The notes: a model not told the origin generated them from the sequence alone. Counted from the stretch's first letter, positions 53,395-63,272 are shown. The stretch is DNA of 64,000 nt from an uncultured Bacteroidales bacterium (GCA_944322925.1 CALUQM010000005.1:18685-82684); one strand, 5' to 3'. Translations and numbers: made by a program.

Positions 53395-54810
53395 GTGTAT
53401 CATGAATTTTCCGAAATATTGGGAGAACTCGGTCTCTGGAACGGGGAGGGGAAGATACTTCTTGCCGTCAGCGGAGGCATCGATTCGATGTGCATGGCCG
53501 ACCTGTTCAGGCGTACCGGACTTCCGTTTTCCGTAGCCCACTGCAATTTCCATCTGAGGGGCGAGGAAAGCGATGCGGATGAGGCTCTGGTCGCACAGTG
53601 GGCGGAGTCTTCAGGTGCCGGATTCCATAAGGCCGATTTCGATACGGAGGCGTTTGCGTCCGGACGCGGGGTCAGTATCGAGATGGCGGCAAGGGAATTG
53701 CGTTACGGATGGTTTTCCCGGCTGTGTTCCGACTACGGGTATGCTGCCGTGTGTGTGGCCCACAATGCGAATGACAATGCCGAGACGCTGTTTCTGAACA
53801 TACTCCGCGGAACAGGCCTGAGAGGCTTGTCGGGAATGTCTCCCGAGTCCGTACTTCCGTATTCCGGCGGAACGCCTGCAAGGCTGTTGAGGCCGATGCT
53901 GTCTTTTACGAGAAAGCAGATCGAAGGTTATGTCATGAACCATTCCGTATCGTTCCGGGAAGACAGGACGAATGCGTCGGACGATTACAGAAGGAACAGA
54001 ATCAGGCATCAGGTCTTTCCTGTTTTGGAGATGATGAATCCGTCGTTCATAAAGACTGTCTCGGCGGAAATGCGCCGCTTTGCCCAGGCCGGGGCAGTCG
54101 CGGAATCCTATGCCGCTTCAGTGATCGGCAGGGTGACATCGGAAGACAAAGGCTGCGTTTCAGCCGATCTGGGGGCGCTGATGTCCAGTGACAGCTGGGA
54201 ATACGTATTGTACTGTCTGCTTGACCGGTACGGATTCAACGGCACTGTTGCCGATTCCCTTGTATCATTGCTGAAAAGCGGCCGTACCTTGTCGGGCAAG
54301 CGCTTCCATTCCACGGAATTTACGCTTCTTACGACAGGAACCAGCCTGATAATACGTCCGGTATCCTCCAGAGACCTTTTGCCGGATGATTTTACAGCAA
54401 GGATGAATGACGGCGGCTTTACGGTCGTAAGGGGCGAAGGCGCGTACTTGTGCAACGGGGTGTCTTTTTCAGTTTCCGTTGCCGACAGGTCTTCGGTTCC
54501 GTCCCTGAAGCAGCCGGAAGGAACCCTGCTGTTCGATGCAGCCGTCCTGCGTTTTCCTTTTGTATGCCGGAAATGGAAAGACGGGGACTGGTTCGTCCCG
54601 TTCGGGATGCGTGGCAGGAAAAAGGTCAGCGATTTTTTCACTGACCTGAAATATGACATGTTCCGCAAGGAAGAAGCCGTAATGATCGTGGATGCATCCG
54701 ACAAGTCACGCGACGACAAGAGAATCGCTGCGGTACTCGGAGAAAGAATCGACGACCGTTACCGGGTCACTCCGTCCACGACTTCTGTGATTATCGTAAA
54801 AAAAGCGTAG
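53395..54810 (+). CDS. tilS: tRNA(Ile)-lysidine synthase
   Basis: 471 aa with GTG start at 53395. PP-loop motif AVSGGIDS (residues 23-30), then HCNFHLRGEESDAD and HNANDNAETLFLNILRGTGL, and the C-terminal domain with FRKEEAVMIVD. It converts the anticodon C34 of tRNA-Ile(CAU) to lysidine, needed to read AUA. No in-frame ATG gives the full N-terminus, so the GTG start is likely. Convergent with sppA, 6 bp between them. Confidence 0.93.
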   Translation: MYHEFSEILGELGLWNGEGKILLAVSGGIDSMCMADLFRRTGLPFSVAHCNFHLRGEESDADEALVAQWAESSGAGFHKADFDTEAFASGRGVSIEMAARELRYGWFSRLCSDYGYAAVCVAHNANDNAETLFLNILRGTGLRGLSGMSPESVLPYSGGTPARLLRPMLSFTRKQIEGYVMNHSVSFREDRTNASDDYRRNRIRHQVFPVLEMMNPSFIKTVSAEMRRFAQAGAVAESYAASVIGRVTSEDKGCVSADLGALMSSDSWEYVLYCLLDRYGFNGTVADSLVSLLKSGRTLSGKRFHSTEFTLLTTGTSLIIRPVSSRDLLPDDFTARMNDGGFTVVRGEGAYLCNGVSFSVSVADRSSVPSLKQPEGTLLFDAAVLRFPFVCRKWKDGDWFVPFGMRGRKKVSDFFTDLKYDMFRKEEAVMIVDASDKSRDDKRIAAVLGERIDDRYRVTPSTTSVIIVKKA

Positions 54811-54816
54811 ACTACC

Positions 54817-56604
54817 TTATTTTATTACAAGTTCATAAGGCATCCGGGCATATACTTTCCCGCTCTGGCTTGAATTCCAGTCCATGAAGGCTTCCTCGAT
54901 TCCGGAGAACGGAGTTCCATTGAATACGTGTGCCGATACAGGCCCGTTCAACGTCTTCATCAGCATTTCGAATGTCGTAAGCGGCTTGGGATATTCCACT
55001 ATTTCCCATTCCGACAAGTCATGATATGCACTTCCCGCATCGCCGCACGATATCGCATAATATATGGCGTCGGACAGTGTACCGGTTTCGTCTGCCAGAC
55101 CGAGTCTGACTGCATCGTCTCCGGACCATACCCTGCCCTGGGCTATCGAATCCACATATTCCGTATTCATGGATCTGCCCTCGGCTACGATGGACATGAA
55201 TCTGTCATAGATTTTTTCTACCGAAGCCTGCATGTAGGCCGTTTCCTTGTCCGAAAGAGGTCTCAGGCATGAATACAGGTCGCTGTATCTGTTGGAATTG
55301 ACGGAAGTCACGTTGACGTGGGCAATGTCATCCAGAGTCTTGCTGAAATCGGGAATCATGCTGAATACTCCTATGGAGCCTGTCAGGGTGCTGCTGTTTG
55401 TAAAGATATAGTCGCATCCTGCCGAAATCCAGTATCCTCCGGAGGCGGCATAATCTCCGAATGAAGCCACGACAGGCTTTTCTGCTGCAAGAAGGGCTAT
55501 TTCATTGCTTATCTTTTCCGATGCCAGCACACTCCCGCCTGGAGAATTCACTCTGAATACGACGGCTTTTACCGCTTCGTCTTTCCTGATTCCGGATATT
55601 ATGTCGGCGAAACGGTCCCCGGATACCTGTGTATCATCAGTTCCGTCTATTATGTTTCCGTTGGCGAAGATGACAGCGACTTTCCTGCCGGCTTTGAAAT
55701 CAGGGAATACCGTCAGTCTGGCATAGTCTGAAAGAGAAATCATTGCGGTCTGGTCGAAACCTGCAGCGTTGAAATATTCAGTCAGCTTTGTCTTGAGTTC
55801 ATCCTGTGTCAGAAGTTCGTCTACAAGTCCGGCGTCCACGAAATCCTGGGGAAAATTCAGCTCCAGTCCGTCTATCGCGCTGTTGAAATCATCCTGAGTG
55901 ATATCTCTTGAGGCGGCGATGTCATCGGTCCAGGCATTCCAGATAGACGCTATCAGTTCCCTGTTCTGGGTAAGGTTTTCAGGACTTGCCTCGCTCCTGA
56001 CGAACATCTCTCCGGCTGACTTGTATTTCCCGTGGCGTATCAGCTGGACATTCACTCCGAATTTTTCAAGTATGTCTTTGAGAAAGAACATCTGGCTCGA
56101 TATTCCGGTAAGCGTGTTCATTCCACCCAGATGGGGGGTCATGTATATCTTGTCCGAAGCCGAAGCGAGATAGTAGCCTGCATTCGACGGATTTTCCATA
56201 TATGAGATGACGGCCTTGCCGCTTTGTCTGAACTTCAGCAGGGCTTGCCGGAGTTCTTCTATTTCAGCCATTCCTCCCGTTACCATGTCAGGTTTGAGAT
56301 AAATGTATTTTATTGCGGGGTCTGCCGCTGCGGCATCGATGGCTCTTACGGCATCGAGAATGCCGATGACCTGATTCTGACGTCCGCCTGATATGGCTGA
56401 TACGATATCCAATTCCTTGCTCTGTTCGCCTATCTGCACTGTCGAAAGATCGATTTTCAGAATAGCGGAATTCGGCATTACGGGCTGGGTGTCCGCAAGT
56501 GAGGCGAGAGATCCTACAAAGCCGAAGAACATGAACATCATTATCGTTCCGGCGATCAGACAGCCTAAAATGACTGCAAGTATTATTTTGAAAAACTGTT
56601 TCAT
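54817..56604 (-). CDS. sppA: Signal peptide peptidase SppA (67 kDa type)
   Basis: 595 aa from the ATG at 56604. One N-terminal membrane helix (about 8-32). Two ClpP-like halves: the first carries the catalytic Lys in IRHGKYKSAGEMF, the second the catalytic Ser in SSTLTGSIGVFS, preceded by NSPGGSVLASE. SppA degrades remnant signal peptides and membrane stretches in the inner membrane. Promoter at 56621-56628 on the minus strand, divergent from the TonB receptor gene. Confidence 0.95.
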   Translation of the reverse strand: MKQFFKIILAVILGCLIAGTIMMFMFFGFVGSLASLADTQPVMPNSAILKIDLSTVQIGEQSKELDIVSAISGGRQNQVIGILDAVRAIDAAAADPAIKYIYLKPDMVTGGMAEIEELRQALLKFRQSGKAVISYMENPSNAGYYLASASDKIYMTPHLGGMNTLTGISSQMFFLKDILEKFGVNVQLIRHGKYKSAGEMFVRSEASPENLTQNRELIASIWNAWTDDIAASRDITQDDFNSAIDGLELNFPQDFVDAGLVDELLTQDELKTKLTEYFNAAGFDQTAMISLSDYARLTVFPDFKAGRKVAVIFANGNIIDGTDDTQVSGDRFADIISGIRKDEAVKAVVFRVNSPGGSVLASEKISNEIALLAAEKPVVASFGDYAASGGYWISAGCDYIFTNSSTLTGSIGVFSMIPDFSKTLDDIAHVNVTSVNSNRYSDLYSCLRPLSDKETAYMQASVEKIYDRFMSIVAEGRSMNTEYVDSIAQGRVWSGDDAVRLGLADETGTLSDAIYYAISCGDAGSAYHDLSEWEIVEYPKPLTTFEMLMKTLNGPVSAHVFNGTPFSGIEEAFMDWNSSQSGKVYARMPYELVIK

Positions 56605-56620
56605 AAAGCGCAAATTTCCT

Positions 56621-56628
56621 CAAAATTA
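56621..56628 (-). promoter_or_regulatory. -7 promoter box of sppA
   Basis: TAATTTTG on the minus strand, 16 bp before the sppA ATG. Confidence 0.5.
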
Positions 56629-56649
56629 TGAAAAATCCTGCAAAAAAAC

Positions 56650-56657
56650 TAACTTTG
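56650..56657 (+). promoter_or_regulatory. -7 promoter box of TonB receptor gene
   Basis: TAACTTTG, 35 bp before the chosen ATG at 56693. Confidence 0.55.
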
Positions 56658-56692
56658 ACAGTTTTGAGATTATGATTCAGGTTAATTTTCAG

Positions 56693-58828
56693 ATGAGGAG
56701 ATTTCTTTTATCGTTATCGATGTGCTGTGTGGCGGGACTCTCTGCCGGAGCTCAGGCCATCGGTCCTGACGGCCAGCCTGTGGATACTGCAGGTATTTAC
56801 AGCGACAGGAGCGACAGTCTTGACGCTGCTGTCTTCGTCTCGAGACAGGCAGGCAATTATCTTTCCAAAGGCAAGACCATAAGGACAGAAGTGATATCTT
56901 CTGCGGGATTGAGCAAGATGGCATGCTGCAACCTTGCCGAGAGTTTCGAAAATTCGGCAAGCGTGACGGTAGGATATTCCGATGCCGTCACCGGAGCCCG
57001 TCAGATCCGCCTTCTCGGCCTGTCCGGAGTCTATACTCAGATGCTCGACGAATCGAGGCCGATCATGAGGGGGTTTTCCGCTCCGTTCGGATTGTCGTAT
57101 GTGCCCGGACAGTGGCTCGAAAGCATACAGATAGCCAAAGGCTCGTCCTCAGTGATAAGCGGCGTGGAGTCAATGACCGGACAGATAAATCTGGAACATC
57201 GCAAGCCTACGGATGAAAAGCCGTTTTTTCTGAATGCCGCCGTAATGAGCGATACGAAGATGGATCTGAATCTCGCATCTTCATTGCAGATGGGACCGTC
57301 GTGGAGTACCGTGATTCTCGGGCACGTGTCAGGCAATGTCAGGACATTCGACCATAACGGTGACGGATTCATGGATGCTCCGGAGCAGCTGCAGTTCAAT
57401 CTGTCCAACAGATGGCTTTATTATGCAGACAACGGGGTGCAGGTGCGTTTCGGCATACGGGCCCTGCAGGATATGCGCAAGGGAGGACAGAAAGGCTATG
57501 ACCACACGACTTATTCCATAATGGAACCTCAGGTCCCGGGATCGGACCCGTGGGGTTCCGATATTGTCAACAGGTCTTTGAACGGATATGTCAAGGTAGG
57601 CATTCCGATAGAGGCCGACAATTCCCAGAACATAGCTTTCGTCGCCGACTATTCTTATCAGGACATGGATTCCTTTTTCGGATCCACGTCATATCTCGGA
57701 CAGCAGCATTCCGTGTTCGCCAATTTGCTGTATCAGAATGAAATAAATGAGTCTCACAAGTTTACTGTCGGCCTGAACGGGGTCTTCGACAGATATGACG
57801 AGGATTTCAGCAGGACAACCTGGATGCTCGGGCCTGTAACGGCTGAATACGATGAAACGGCCTGGCTCGGCAATGTCGGCCTGTTCGGAGAATATACTTT
57901 TCATGCCGGGGACAGGTTCACCTCGATAGTCGGACTGAGAGAAGACTGGTACAACAAGGCCGGATGCAGATTTTCTCCAAGAATAACGCTGAAATATTCA
58001 CCTGCCGAGGAAATCGTGATCAGGGCCAACGGGGGCAGGGGACTGCGATATGCGACTCCTCTTGTGGACAACATAGGGGTTTTTTCTACCGGCAAGGTTT
58101 TCAACGGAATCTATAACGAACATACTCTGGAAGATGCCTGGACTTTCGGCGGGAATATTACCTACTATTTCCCGTTCGGCGCATCGTCCGACACCTATCT
58201 GAGTTTCGATTATTTCCGCACACAGTTTGTCCAGCAGATGGTAGTGGACTATGAAAGGGGCAGCAATGTCATCTGGTTCTACAATCTCGACGGAAACAGG
58301 TCCTATTCGGATACTTATCAGATAGATTTTTCAGTAGAGCCGGTGGAAAGGTTCAGCGTGACGTTGACGGCAAGATATACCGATGCCAAGATCGAGTTGC
58401 CAGGGAAAGGTCTTGTAGACAAGCCTATGACGGGCAATTTCAAGGGTGTGCTGAATCTTCAGTATGCTACGAATCTCAGCAAGTGGATATTCGATTTCAC
58501 GGCATCATTGAACGGAAGTTCGAGAGTTTATGACTTCATGCTCGATACCCGGGATGATGAAGGGAATCTTCTGTACCCTGACGGCCGCACTCCCGTATAT
58601 CCTTTGCTTTACATGCAGGTTACCAGACGCCTGAAAGGAGTCGACCTTTACATCGGAGGGGAAAACCTTACGAATTTCAGGCAGAAGGATGTAATCATCG
58701 GGACCAGAGGAGCCGACGGCCGTCTGAATCCGAGAGCCGCATCCTTTGATGCCAGTGCCGTATGGGGGCCTTTGATGGGTATAAAGGTTTATGCAGGTGT
58801 CCGTTTTACCCTTTGGAAGAAAGGTTAA
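56693..58828 (+). CDS. TonB-dependent outer-membrane receptor
   Basis: 711 aa from the ATG at 56693, which gives the signal peptide MRRFLLSLSMCCVAGLSAGA; an ATG at 56672 would add seven residues. There is no CarboxypepD_reg or STN domain: the plug begins within ~40 residues (ISSAGLSKMACCNLAESFENS, RQIRLLGLSGVYTQML, GVESMTGQINLEHRKP) and a 22-strand barrel follows, with a GGENLTNFRQ block near the C-terminus. The next gene encodes an exported heavy-metal-binding protein, so copper or another soft metal is the best guess for the cargo. The substrate is not shown by the sequence. Confidence 0.9.
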   Translation: MRRFLLSLSMCCVAGLSAGAQAIGPDGQPVDTAGIYSDRSDSLDAAVFVSRQAGNYLSKGKTIRTEVISSAGLSKMACCNLAESFENSASVTVGYSDAVTGARQIRLLGLSGVYTQMLDESRPIMRGFSAPFGLSYVPGQWLESIQIAKGSSSVISGVESMTGQINLEHRKPTDEKPFFLNAAVMSDTKMDLNLASSLQMGPSWSTVILGHVSGNVRTFDHNGDGFMDAPEQLQFNLSNRWLYYADNGVQVRFGIRALQDMRKGGQKGYDHTTYSIMEPQVPGSDPWGSDIVNRSLNGYVKVGIPIEADNSQNIAFVADYSYQDMDSFFGSTSYLGQQHSVFANLLYQNEINESHKFTVGLNGVFDRYDEDFSRTTWMLGPVTAEYDETAWLGNVGLFGEYTFHAGDRFTSIVGLREDWYNKAGCRFSPRITLKYSPAEEIVIRANGGRGLRYATPLVDNIGVFSTGKVFNGIYNEHTLEDAWTFGGNITYYFPFGASSDTYLSFDYFRTQFVQQMVVDYERGSNVIWFYNLDGNRSYSDTYQIDFSVEPVERFSVTLTARYTDAKIELPGKGLVDKPMTGNFKGVLNLQYATNLSKWIFDFTASLNGSSRVYDFMLDTRDDEGNLLYPDGRTPVYPLLYMQVTRRLKGVDLYIGGENLTNFRQKDVIIGTRGADGRLNPRAASFDASAVWGPLMGIKVYAGVRFTLWKKG

Positions 58829-58835
58829 TATTTCC

Positions 58836-58843
58836 TAAATTTG
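58836..58843 (+). promoter_or_regulatory. -7 promoter box of the HMA gene
   Basis: TAAATTTG, 20 bp before the ATG at 58864, allowing expression apart from the receptor gene. Confidence 0.5.
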
Positions 58844-58863
58844 AAAAATTTGTTTTGACCGGT

Positions 58864-59199
58864 ATGAAAAGAATATTTGCTGCAGCAATGTCTGCCTTGT
58901 CCGTCCTGACTTTTTCTTTTCCTGCGGAAGCGTATGATGCGAGCCTTCCGCAAGTCGGTGCATGCGAAAGCGCAAAACCGAAAAAGGAACTGAAGGAAGT
59001 CACTTTTTCGGTAAAGATGCACTGCGAGTCATGCGTGAAGAAAATCAGCGAGAATATCGCATTCGAAAAGGGCGTGAAAGATCTGGAAGTTTCCCTCGAA
59101 AAGCAGACTGTATGGATAAAGTACGATGCATCGAGAACTTCGGAAGAGGCATTGAAGTCTGCCATTGAAAAACTCGGATATAAAGCAGAGAAAATCTGA
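58864..59199 (+). CDS. Exported heavy-metal-associated (HMA) domain protein
   Basis: 111 aa. Signal peptide (1-23, cleavage near AEA). One HMA domain (about 44-110) with the metal-binding motif MHCESC (Cys54 and Cys57) and the usual ferredoxin-like fold ending KSAIEKLGYKAEKI. Cytoplasmic relatives are copper chaperones or the N-terminal modules of P-type ATPases; a secreted copy would bind soft metals in the periplasm. Thirty-five bp after the TonB receptor gene. An extra Cys (34) near the mature N-terminus is unpaired. Metal identity is not determinable. Confidence 0.85.
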   Translation: MKRIFAAAMSALSVLTFSFPAEAYDASLPQVGACESAKPKKELKEVTFSVKMHCESCVKKISENIAFEKGVKDLEVSLEKQTVWIKYDASRTSEEALKSAIEKLGYKAEKI

Positions 59200-59224
59200 C
59201 CTTTAAAAAATAATACTTAACAGC

Positions 59225-60073
59225 ATGTATAAGATTTTGTCAAAAGAGATGCTTTCACCTGCAATATGCAGAATGAAGGTCCTCGCTCCGCGCGTGGCCT
59301 CGGCCGCACATCCGGGGCAGTTCCTTATAGTGAGAGCAGATGAGCACGGAGAGCGTATTCCCCTGACCATAAGCGATTACGATGCAGCTGAAGGCACTGT
59401 GACGATCGTGACCCAGAAAATCGGAGCATCGACAAAGGAGATATGTGCGCTCGATGAGGGCGGATATTTCGAGGATGTTGTCGGGCCTCTCGGCCTTCCA
59501 TCCGATTTCGTGGAAAAGTCCGACGAGGAACTGAAGTCAAGCCGTTATATCTTCATTGCCGGAGGCGTAGGTACTGCTCCCGTGTATCCCCAGGTAAAGT
59601 ATCTGAAGTCGAAGGGAGTTCCTGTCGATGTTATAATAGGCGCCAAGACCGCGGATCTGATTATATACAAGGAAGAAATGGCATCCGTATGCGACAATCT
59701 GTTCATCTGCACGGATGACGGCAGCGAAGGTTTTAAGGGTATGGTGACAGGTCTTCTTGAAAAAATCGTGCTCGAGGAGGGCCGTAAATATACCCAGGCC
59801 GTAGCCATAGGTCCGATGATAATGATGAAGTTCGCGACCCTCACTGCGAGGAAGCTGGGGCTGCCGATGATCGTCAGTCTGAATACCTTGATGGTCGACG
59901 GTACGGGGATGTGCGGAGCCTGCCGCGTGACGGTGGCCGGCAAGACCCGTTTCGCCTGTGTGGAAGGACCTGAATTCAACGGTTATGATGTGGATTTCGA
60001 TGAAGCTATGCGCCGTCAGGGAATGTACCGCAAGGAAGAGATAGAGGAAGATCACAAGTGTAGGATCAGATAA
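59225..60073 (+). CDS. NfnA-type sulfide/dihydroorotate dehydrogenase-like flavoprotein subunit
   Basis: 282 aa. FAD-binding ferredoxin reductase fold (RIPLTISDY), NAD-binding part (FIAGGVGTAPVYPQVKYL) and a C-terminal 2Fe-2S site in GTGMCGACRVTV...FACVEGP (four Cys). With the following gene it makes up the NADH-dependent ferredoxin:NADP+ oxidoreductase (Nfn) or, by older naming, the small subunit of glutamate synthase. Ten bp separate them. It probably balances NADH, NADPH and ferredoxin in the cytoplasm. Confidence 0.85.
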   Translation: MYKILSKEMLSPAICRMKVLAPRVASAAHPGQFLIVRADEHGERIPLTISDYDAAEGTVTIVTQKIGASTKEICALDEGGYFEDVVGPLGLPSDFVEKSDEELKSSRYIFIAGGVGTAPVYPQVKYLKSKGVPVDVIIGAKTADLIIYKEEMASVCDNLFICTDDGSEGFKGMVTGLLEKIVLEEGRKYTQAVAIGPMIMMKFATLTARKLGLPMIVSLNTLMVDGTGMCGACRVTVAGKTRFACVEGPEFNGYDVDFDEAMRRQGMYRKEEIEEDHKCRIR

Positions 60074-60083
60074 ATTGAGAATT

Positions 60084-61469
60084 ATGGCAAACAAGATACC
60101 GAGAGTGCCTGTCAGAGAACAGGACCCGAAAGTCAGGGCGACCAATTTCGAAGAGGTATGCTATGGATATGACGAATCCGAAGCCGTACTCGAGGCTTCG
60201 AGATGCCTCCATTGCAAGAATCCGAGATGCGTTTCCGCGTGTCCCGTATCTGTGAAAATTCCAGAATTCATAGCGGCAGTAGCGGCACGCGATTTCGAGA
60301 AGGCATCTTCCGTGATTGCTGAAGATTCTTCGCTTCCGGCAGTGTGCGGGAGGGTCTGCCCGCAGGAGACTCAGTGCGAAGGCAGCTGTATCCTCGGCGT
60401 GAAGGGAGAACCTGTCGCCATAGGCAAACTTGAACGGTTCGTGGCTGACTGGACCCGCGAAAACGGAGTCAGAAAAATCATCAGGGCGGAACCGAACGGT
60501 CATAAGGTAGCTGTCGTCGGCAGCGGTCCTGCCGGATTGGCCTGTGCATACGATCTGGCCAAATGGGGATATGATGTCACTGTTTTCGAAGCCCTGCACA
60601 AACCTGGCGGGGTTCTGGAATACGGTATTCCCGAATTCAGGCTGCCCAAGGAAAAGGTGGTAGCTGCCGAAATAGACGATGTCCGTGCAATGGGCGTCAG
60701 GATAGAGACCAATGTCGTTGTAGGACGGACCCTGACTGTCGATGATTTGTTTGACAAGGAAGGTTTTTCCGCAGTATTCATAGGCTCGGGTGCCGGTCTT
60801 CCGCGCTTTATGAATATTCCCGGGGAAAATCTCAACGGTGTGTTTTCAGCCAATGAGTTCCTGACCAGGAATAATCTTATGGAAGCATACAGGGACGACT
60901 ATCTCACTCCGGTAATGCATGCCTCGAATGTCGTGGTGGTCGGAGGCGGCAATGTGGCAATGGATGCGGCCCGTACCGCGCTCAGACTTGGAGGCAAGGT
61001 GACGGTGGTCTACCGTAGAACGGAAAATGAATTGCCGGCAAGGCGTGAAGAAGTCCATCATGCGAAGGAAGAGGGCGTAGAGTTCCGGATGCTGTCGAAC
61101 CCTGTTGAAATCATAGGTGATGACAAAGGCTGGGTCAGGAAAATCAGGTGCATCAGGATGGAACTCGGCGAGCCGGATGAAAGCGGTCGCAGATCGCCTG
61201 TACCTGTACCGGATTCGGAATTCGAGATTGAAGCCGATTCCGTCATCATGGCTTTGGGAACTTCTCCGAATCCTTTGATTTCGAGGACGACGTCAGGTCT
61301 TGAGACCAACAGGAGGGGTTGTCTTGTCGCAGACGGTGACGGTGTGACTACCAGACCAGGCGTATTTGCGGGAGGCGACGCCGTGACCGGGGCGGCTACT
61401 GTAATTCTTGCCATGGGTGCCGGAAGAAAGGCCGCAGCTGCGATAGACCGGTATCTCAGATCGAAATAA
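60084..61469 (+). CDS. gltA: NfnB/GltA-type NADPH-dependent flavoprotein subunit
   Basis: 461 aa from the ATG at 60084. N-terminal 4Fe-4S Cys clusters (CLHCKNPRCVSACP and CGRVCPQETQCEGSC), two nucleotide-binding Rossmann motifs (VGSGPAGLACAYDLAKWG for FAD, VVGGGNVAMDAARTALR for NADPH) and the C-terminal FAD-contact block FAGGDAVTGAATVILAMGAG. Pairs with the preceding gene as Nfn, which couples ferredoxin and NADH oxidation to NADP+ reduction. A glutamate-synthase small-subunit role is the alternative; no large gltB is in the window. Confidence 0.88.
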   Translation: MANKIPRVPVREQDPKVRATNFEEVCYGYDESEAVLEASRCLHCKNPRCVSACPVSVKIPEFIAAVAARDFEKASSVIAEDSSLPAVCGRVCPQETQCEGSCILGVKGEPVAIGKLERFVADWTRENGVRKIIRAEPNGHKVAVVGSGPAGLACAYDLAKWGYDVTVFEALHKPGGVLEYGIPEFRLPKEKVVAAEIDDVRAMGVRIETNVVVGRTLTVDDLFDKEGFSAVFIGSGAGLPRFMNIPGENLNGVFSANEFLTRNNLMEAYRDDYLTPVMHASNVVVVGGGNVAMDAARTALRLGGKVTVVYRRTENELPARREEVHHAKEEGVEFRMLSNPVEIIGDDKGWVRKIRCIRMELGEPDESGRRSPVPVPDSEFEIEADSVIMALGTSPNPLISRTTSGLETNRRGCLVADGDGVTTRPGVFAGGDAVTGAATVILAMGAGRKAAAAIDRYLRSK

Positions 61470-61554
61470 TTTCGGAAAATTCCGCTTTCTCATGCAACGT
61501 ACCGGTTGCCGGCTGCATCTATAAGGCAGTGTTTGATTAATAATCGGAAACGTC

Positions 61555-61644
61555 ATGAGAGAGATATTTTTAGAGATACTGAAAAGAGTGGGGGCCCTGC
61601 TGGTAGTGGCTCTCGTCCTCTCATCGTTTATCTTATTTTCCTAG
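61555..61644 (+). CDS. Candidate small single-span membrane protein
   Basis: 29 codons: a charged start (MREIFLEILKRVG) followed by a hydrophobic helix (ALLVVALVLSSFILF) and stop. The charge pattern suits a small inner-membrane protein with N-terminus inside. It lies alone in the 320 bp between gltA and hisS. No clear ribosome-binding site or -7 box is evident. I cannot tell whether it is conserved. Confidence 0.35.
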   Translation: MREIFLEILKRVGALLVVALVLSSFILFS

Positions 61645-61669
61645 ATGATCTGCAACTTTTGATACATTG

Positions 61670-61710
61670 CGATAAAGGCTGGCTTTAACGACAGGAGCCG
61701 GCCTTTATCG
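61670..61710. repeat. Inverted repeat downstream of the small membrane ORF
   Basis: CGATAAAGGCTGGCT / AGCCGGCCTTTATCG around an 11-nt loop, 14-bp stem with one mismatch. It lacks a T-run, so it is not a classic intrinsic terminator, but it could end or stabilise the upstream transcript. Confidence 0.65.
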
Positions 61711-61757
61711 TCATTGCAAGATTTCGTATCTTGTTGGATATTTTACGTCCGATTTGT

Positions 61758-61765
61758 TATCTTTG
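61758..61765 (+). promoter_or_regulatory. -7 promoter box of hisS
   Basis: TATCTTTG, 24 bp before the ATG at 61790. Confidence 0.65.
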
Positions 61766-61789
61766 CAACCGTTTTAAATCAATGTGATT

Positions 61790-63205
61790 ATGGCACAGAA
61801 ACCTTCGATTCCAAAGGGTACGCGCGATTTCGGCCCGGCTGAAACGGCCGCAAGAAATTATATTTTCGATACGATTAAATCGGTATTCAGGACTTTCGGC
61901 TACATGCCTGTCGAGACTCCTGCAATGGAGAATCTCGGTACGCTGCTCGGCAAGTACGGGGAGGAGGGCGACAAACTTCTGTTCAGGATACTGAATTCCG
62001 GCGATGTTTTTTCGGGAGTCGACTTCAATACATACATGGATGAAGACGGGAAATGCAACAGCAAGGCATTGTCTCTGAAAGTTTGTGAAAAAGGTCTCCG
62101 CTATGATCTGACCGTGCCGTTTGCCAGGTTTGTCGTGCAGCATCAGAATGAACTGTCATTTCCGTTCAAGAGGTATCAGATTCAGCCTGTATGGCGTGCC
62201 GATCGCCCTCAGAAAGGCCGTTACCGCGAATTTTATCAGTGCGATGCCGATGTTATCGGATCAAAGTCGCTGCTGAACGAACTCGAACTCGTGCAGATAG
62301 TCGACCGCGTATTCTCTCTTTTCGACATCGATGTATTGATCAAGGTCAATAACAGGAAAGTTCTGGCAGGACTGGCCGAAATATCCGGATTCCCGGACAA
62401 GGTGGTAGATATTACAGTTGCTATCGACAAGATCGACAAGGTAGGACTTGAGGCTGTCAAGGCTGAAATGAGGGAAAGAGGGCTTGATGATGCCGCAATT
62501 TCTGTGATAGAGCCTGTCTTGACTCTCAATGGCGGTGTTGATGAAAAGATTGCGGCAATGCGTGACCTTATGGGCGGGAAGTCGGTTTCAGGCATAGTTT
62601 CGGAAACCGGACTCAAGGGACTCGACGAACTGCAGGAACTGTTCGGCCTGATAAGTGCTGCGGGAATCGTTCATGATGTCGAGATAGATCTCTCCCTTGC
62701 AAGAGGCCTGAATTATTATACCGGGGCTATTTTCGAAGTAAAGGCAAAGGATTTTCAGATAGGAAGTATTTGCGGCGGCGGACGGTATGACAATCTTACA
62801 GGGATTTTCGGACTTCCTGACATGTCCGGAGTGGGGATATCATTCGGTGCGGACAGGATATATGACGTGCTGAAGGGTCTCGGCAAGTTCCCTGATGATG
62901 TGACGACTTCGACCCGTGTCCTGTTCGCCAATATGGGAAAGGACGAACTCGTGTACATATTGCCTGTCGTAAGGTCTTTGCGTGAATCCGGGATTTCCTG
63001 TGAAATTTATCCGGATGCATTGAAGTTGAAAAAGCAGTTCGACTACGCCGACAGAAAATCGGTGCCGTTCATTTCGATTACCGGAGGCGATGAGGTGCAG
63101 CAAGGTCTTGTCAATATCAAGAATCTTTCTTCCGGTGAGCAAAAGAGCTTCGGCAAGGATGACATCGAAGGAATGCTCGGATTCATTTCAGGCATGCCTG
63201 TCTGA
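61790..63205 (+). CDS. hisS: Histidyl-tRNA synthetase
   Basis: 471 aa from the ATG at 61790; a GTG two codons earlier is also in frame. Class II motifs: motif 1 near [14 protein letters not shown], motif 2 in [17 protein letters not shown], histidine-specific blocks [14 protein letters not shown] and the C-terminal anticodon-binding domain. Own promoter and short leader. Longer than E. coli HisS (424 aa), within the range of the Bacteroidota type. Confidence 0.96.
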   Translation: MAQKPSIPKGTRDFGPAETAARNYIFDTIKSVFRTFGYMPVETPAMENLGTLLGKYGEEGDKLLFRILNSGDVFSGVDFNTYMDEDGKCNSKALSLKVCEKGLRYDLTVPFARFVVQHQNELSFPFKRYQIQPVWRADRPQKGRYREFYQCDADVIGSKSLLNELELVQIVDRVFSLFDIDVLIKVNNRKVLAGLAEISGFPDKVVDITVAIDKIDKVGLEAVKAEMRERGLDDAAISVIEPVLTLNGGVDEKIAAMRDLMGGKSVSGIVSETGLKGLDELQELFGLISAAGIVHDVEIDLSLARGLNYYTGAIFEVKAKDFQIGSICGGGRYDNLTGIFGLPDMSGVGISFGADRIYDVLKGLGKFPDDVTTSTRVLFANMGKDELVYILPVVRSLRESGISCEIYPDALKLKKQFDYADRKSVPFISITGGDEVQQGLVNIKNLSSGEQKSFGKDDIEGMLGFISGMPV

Positions 63206-63253
63206 TCTGTGTCTGATTCTGCTAAAATATTTTGCATATTTAAAATTTATTCT

Positions 63254-63261
63254 TACCTTTG
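63254..63261 (+). promoter_or_regulatory. Promoter of tRNA-fMet
   Basis: TACCTTTG, 11 bp before the tRNA; transcription should start at or just before position 1. Confidence 0.65.
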
Positions 63262-63272
63262 CAATCCGAAAC

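Noticed and set aside
61670-61710. Intrinsic terminator for the small ORF or gltA
   Set aside because: Stem is good but no T-run follows on either strand, so listed only as an inverted repeat.
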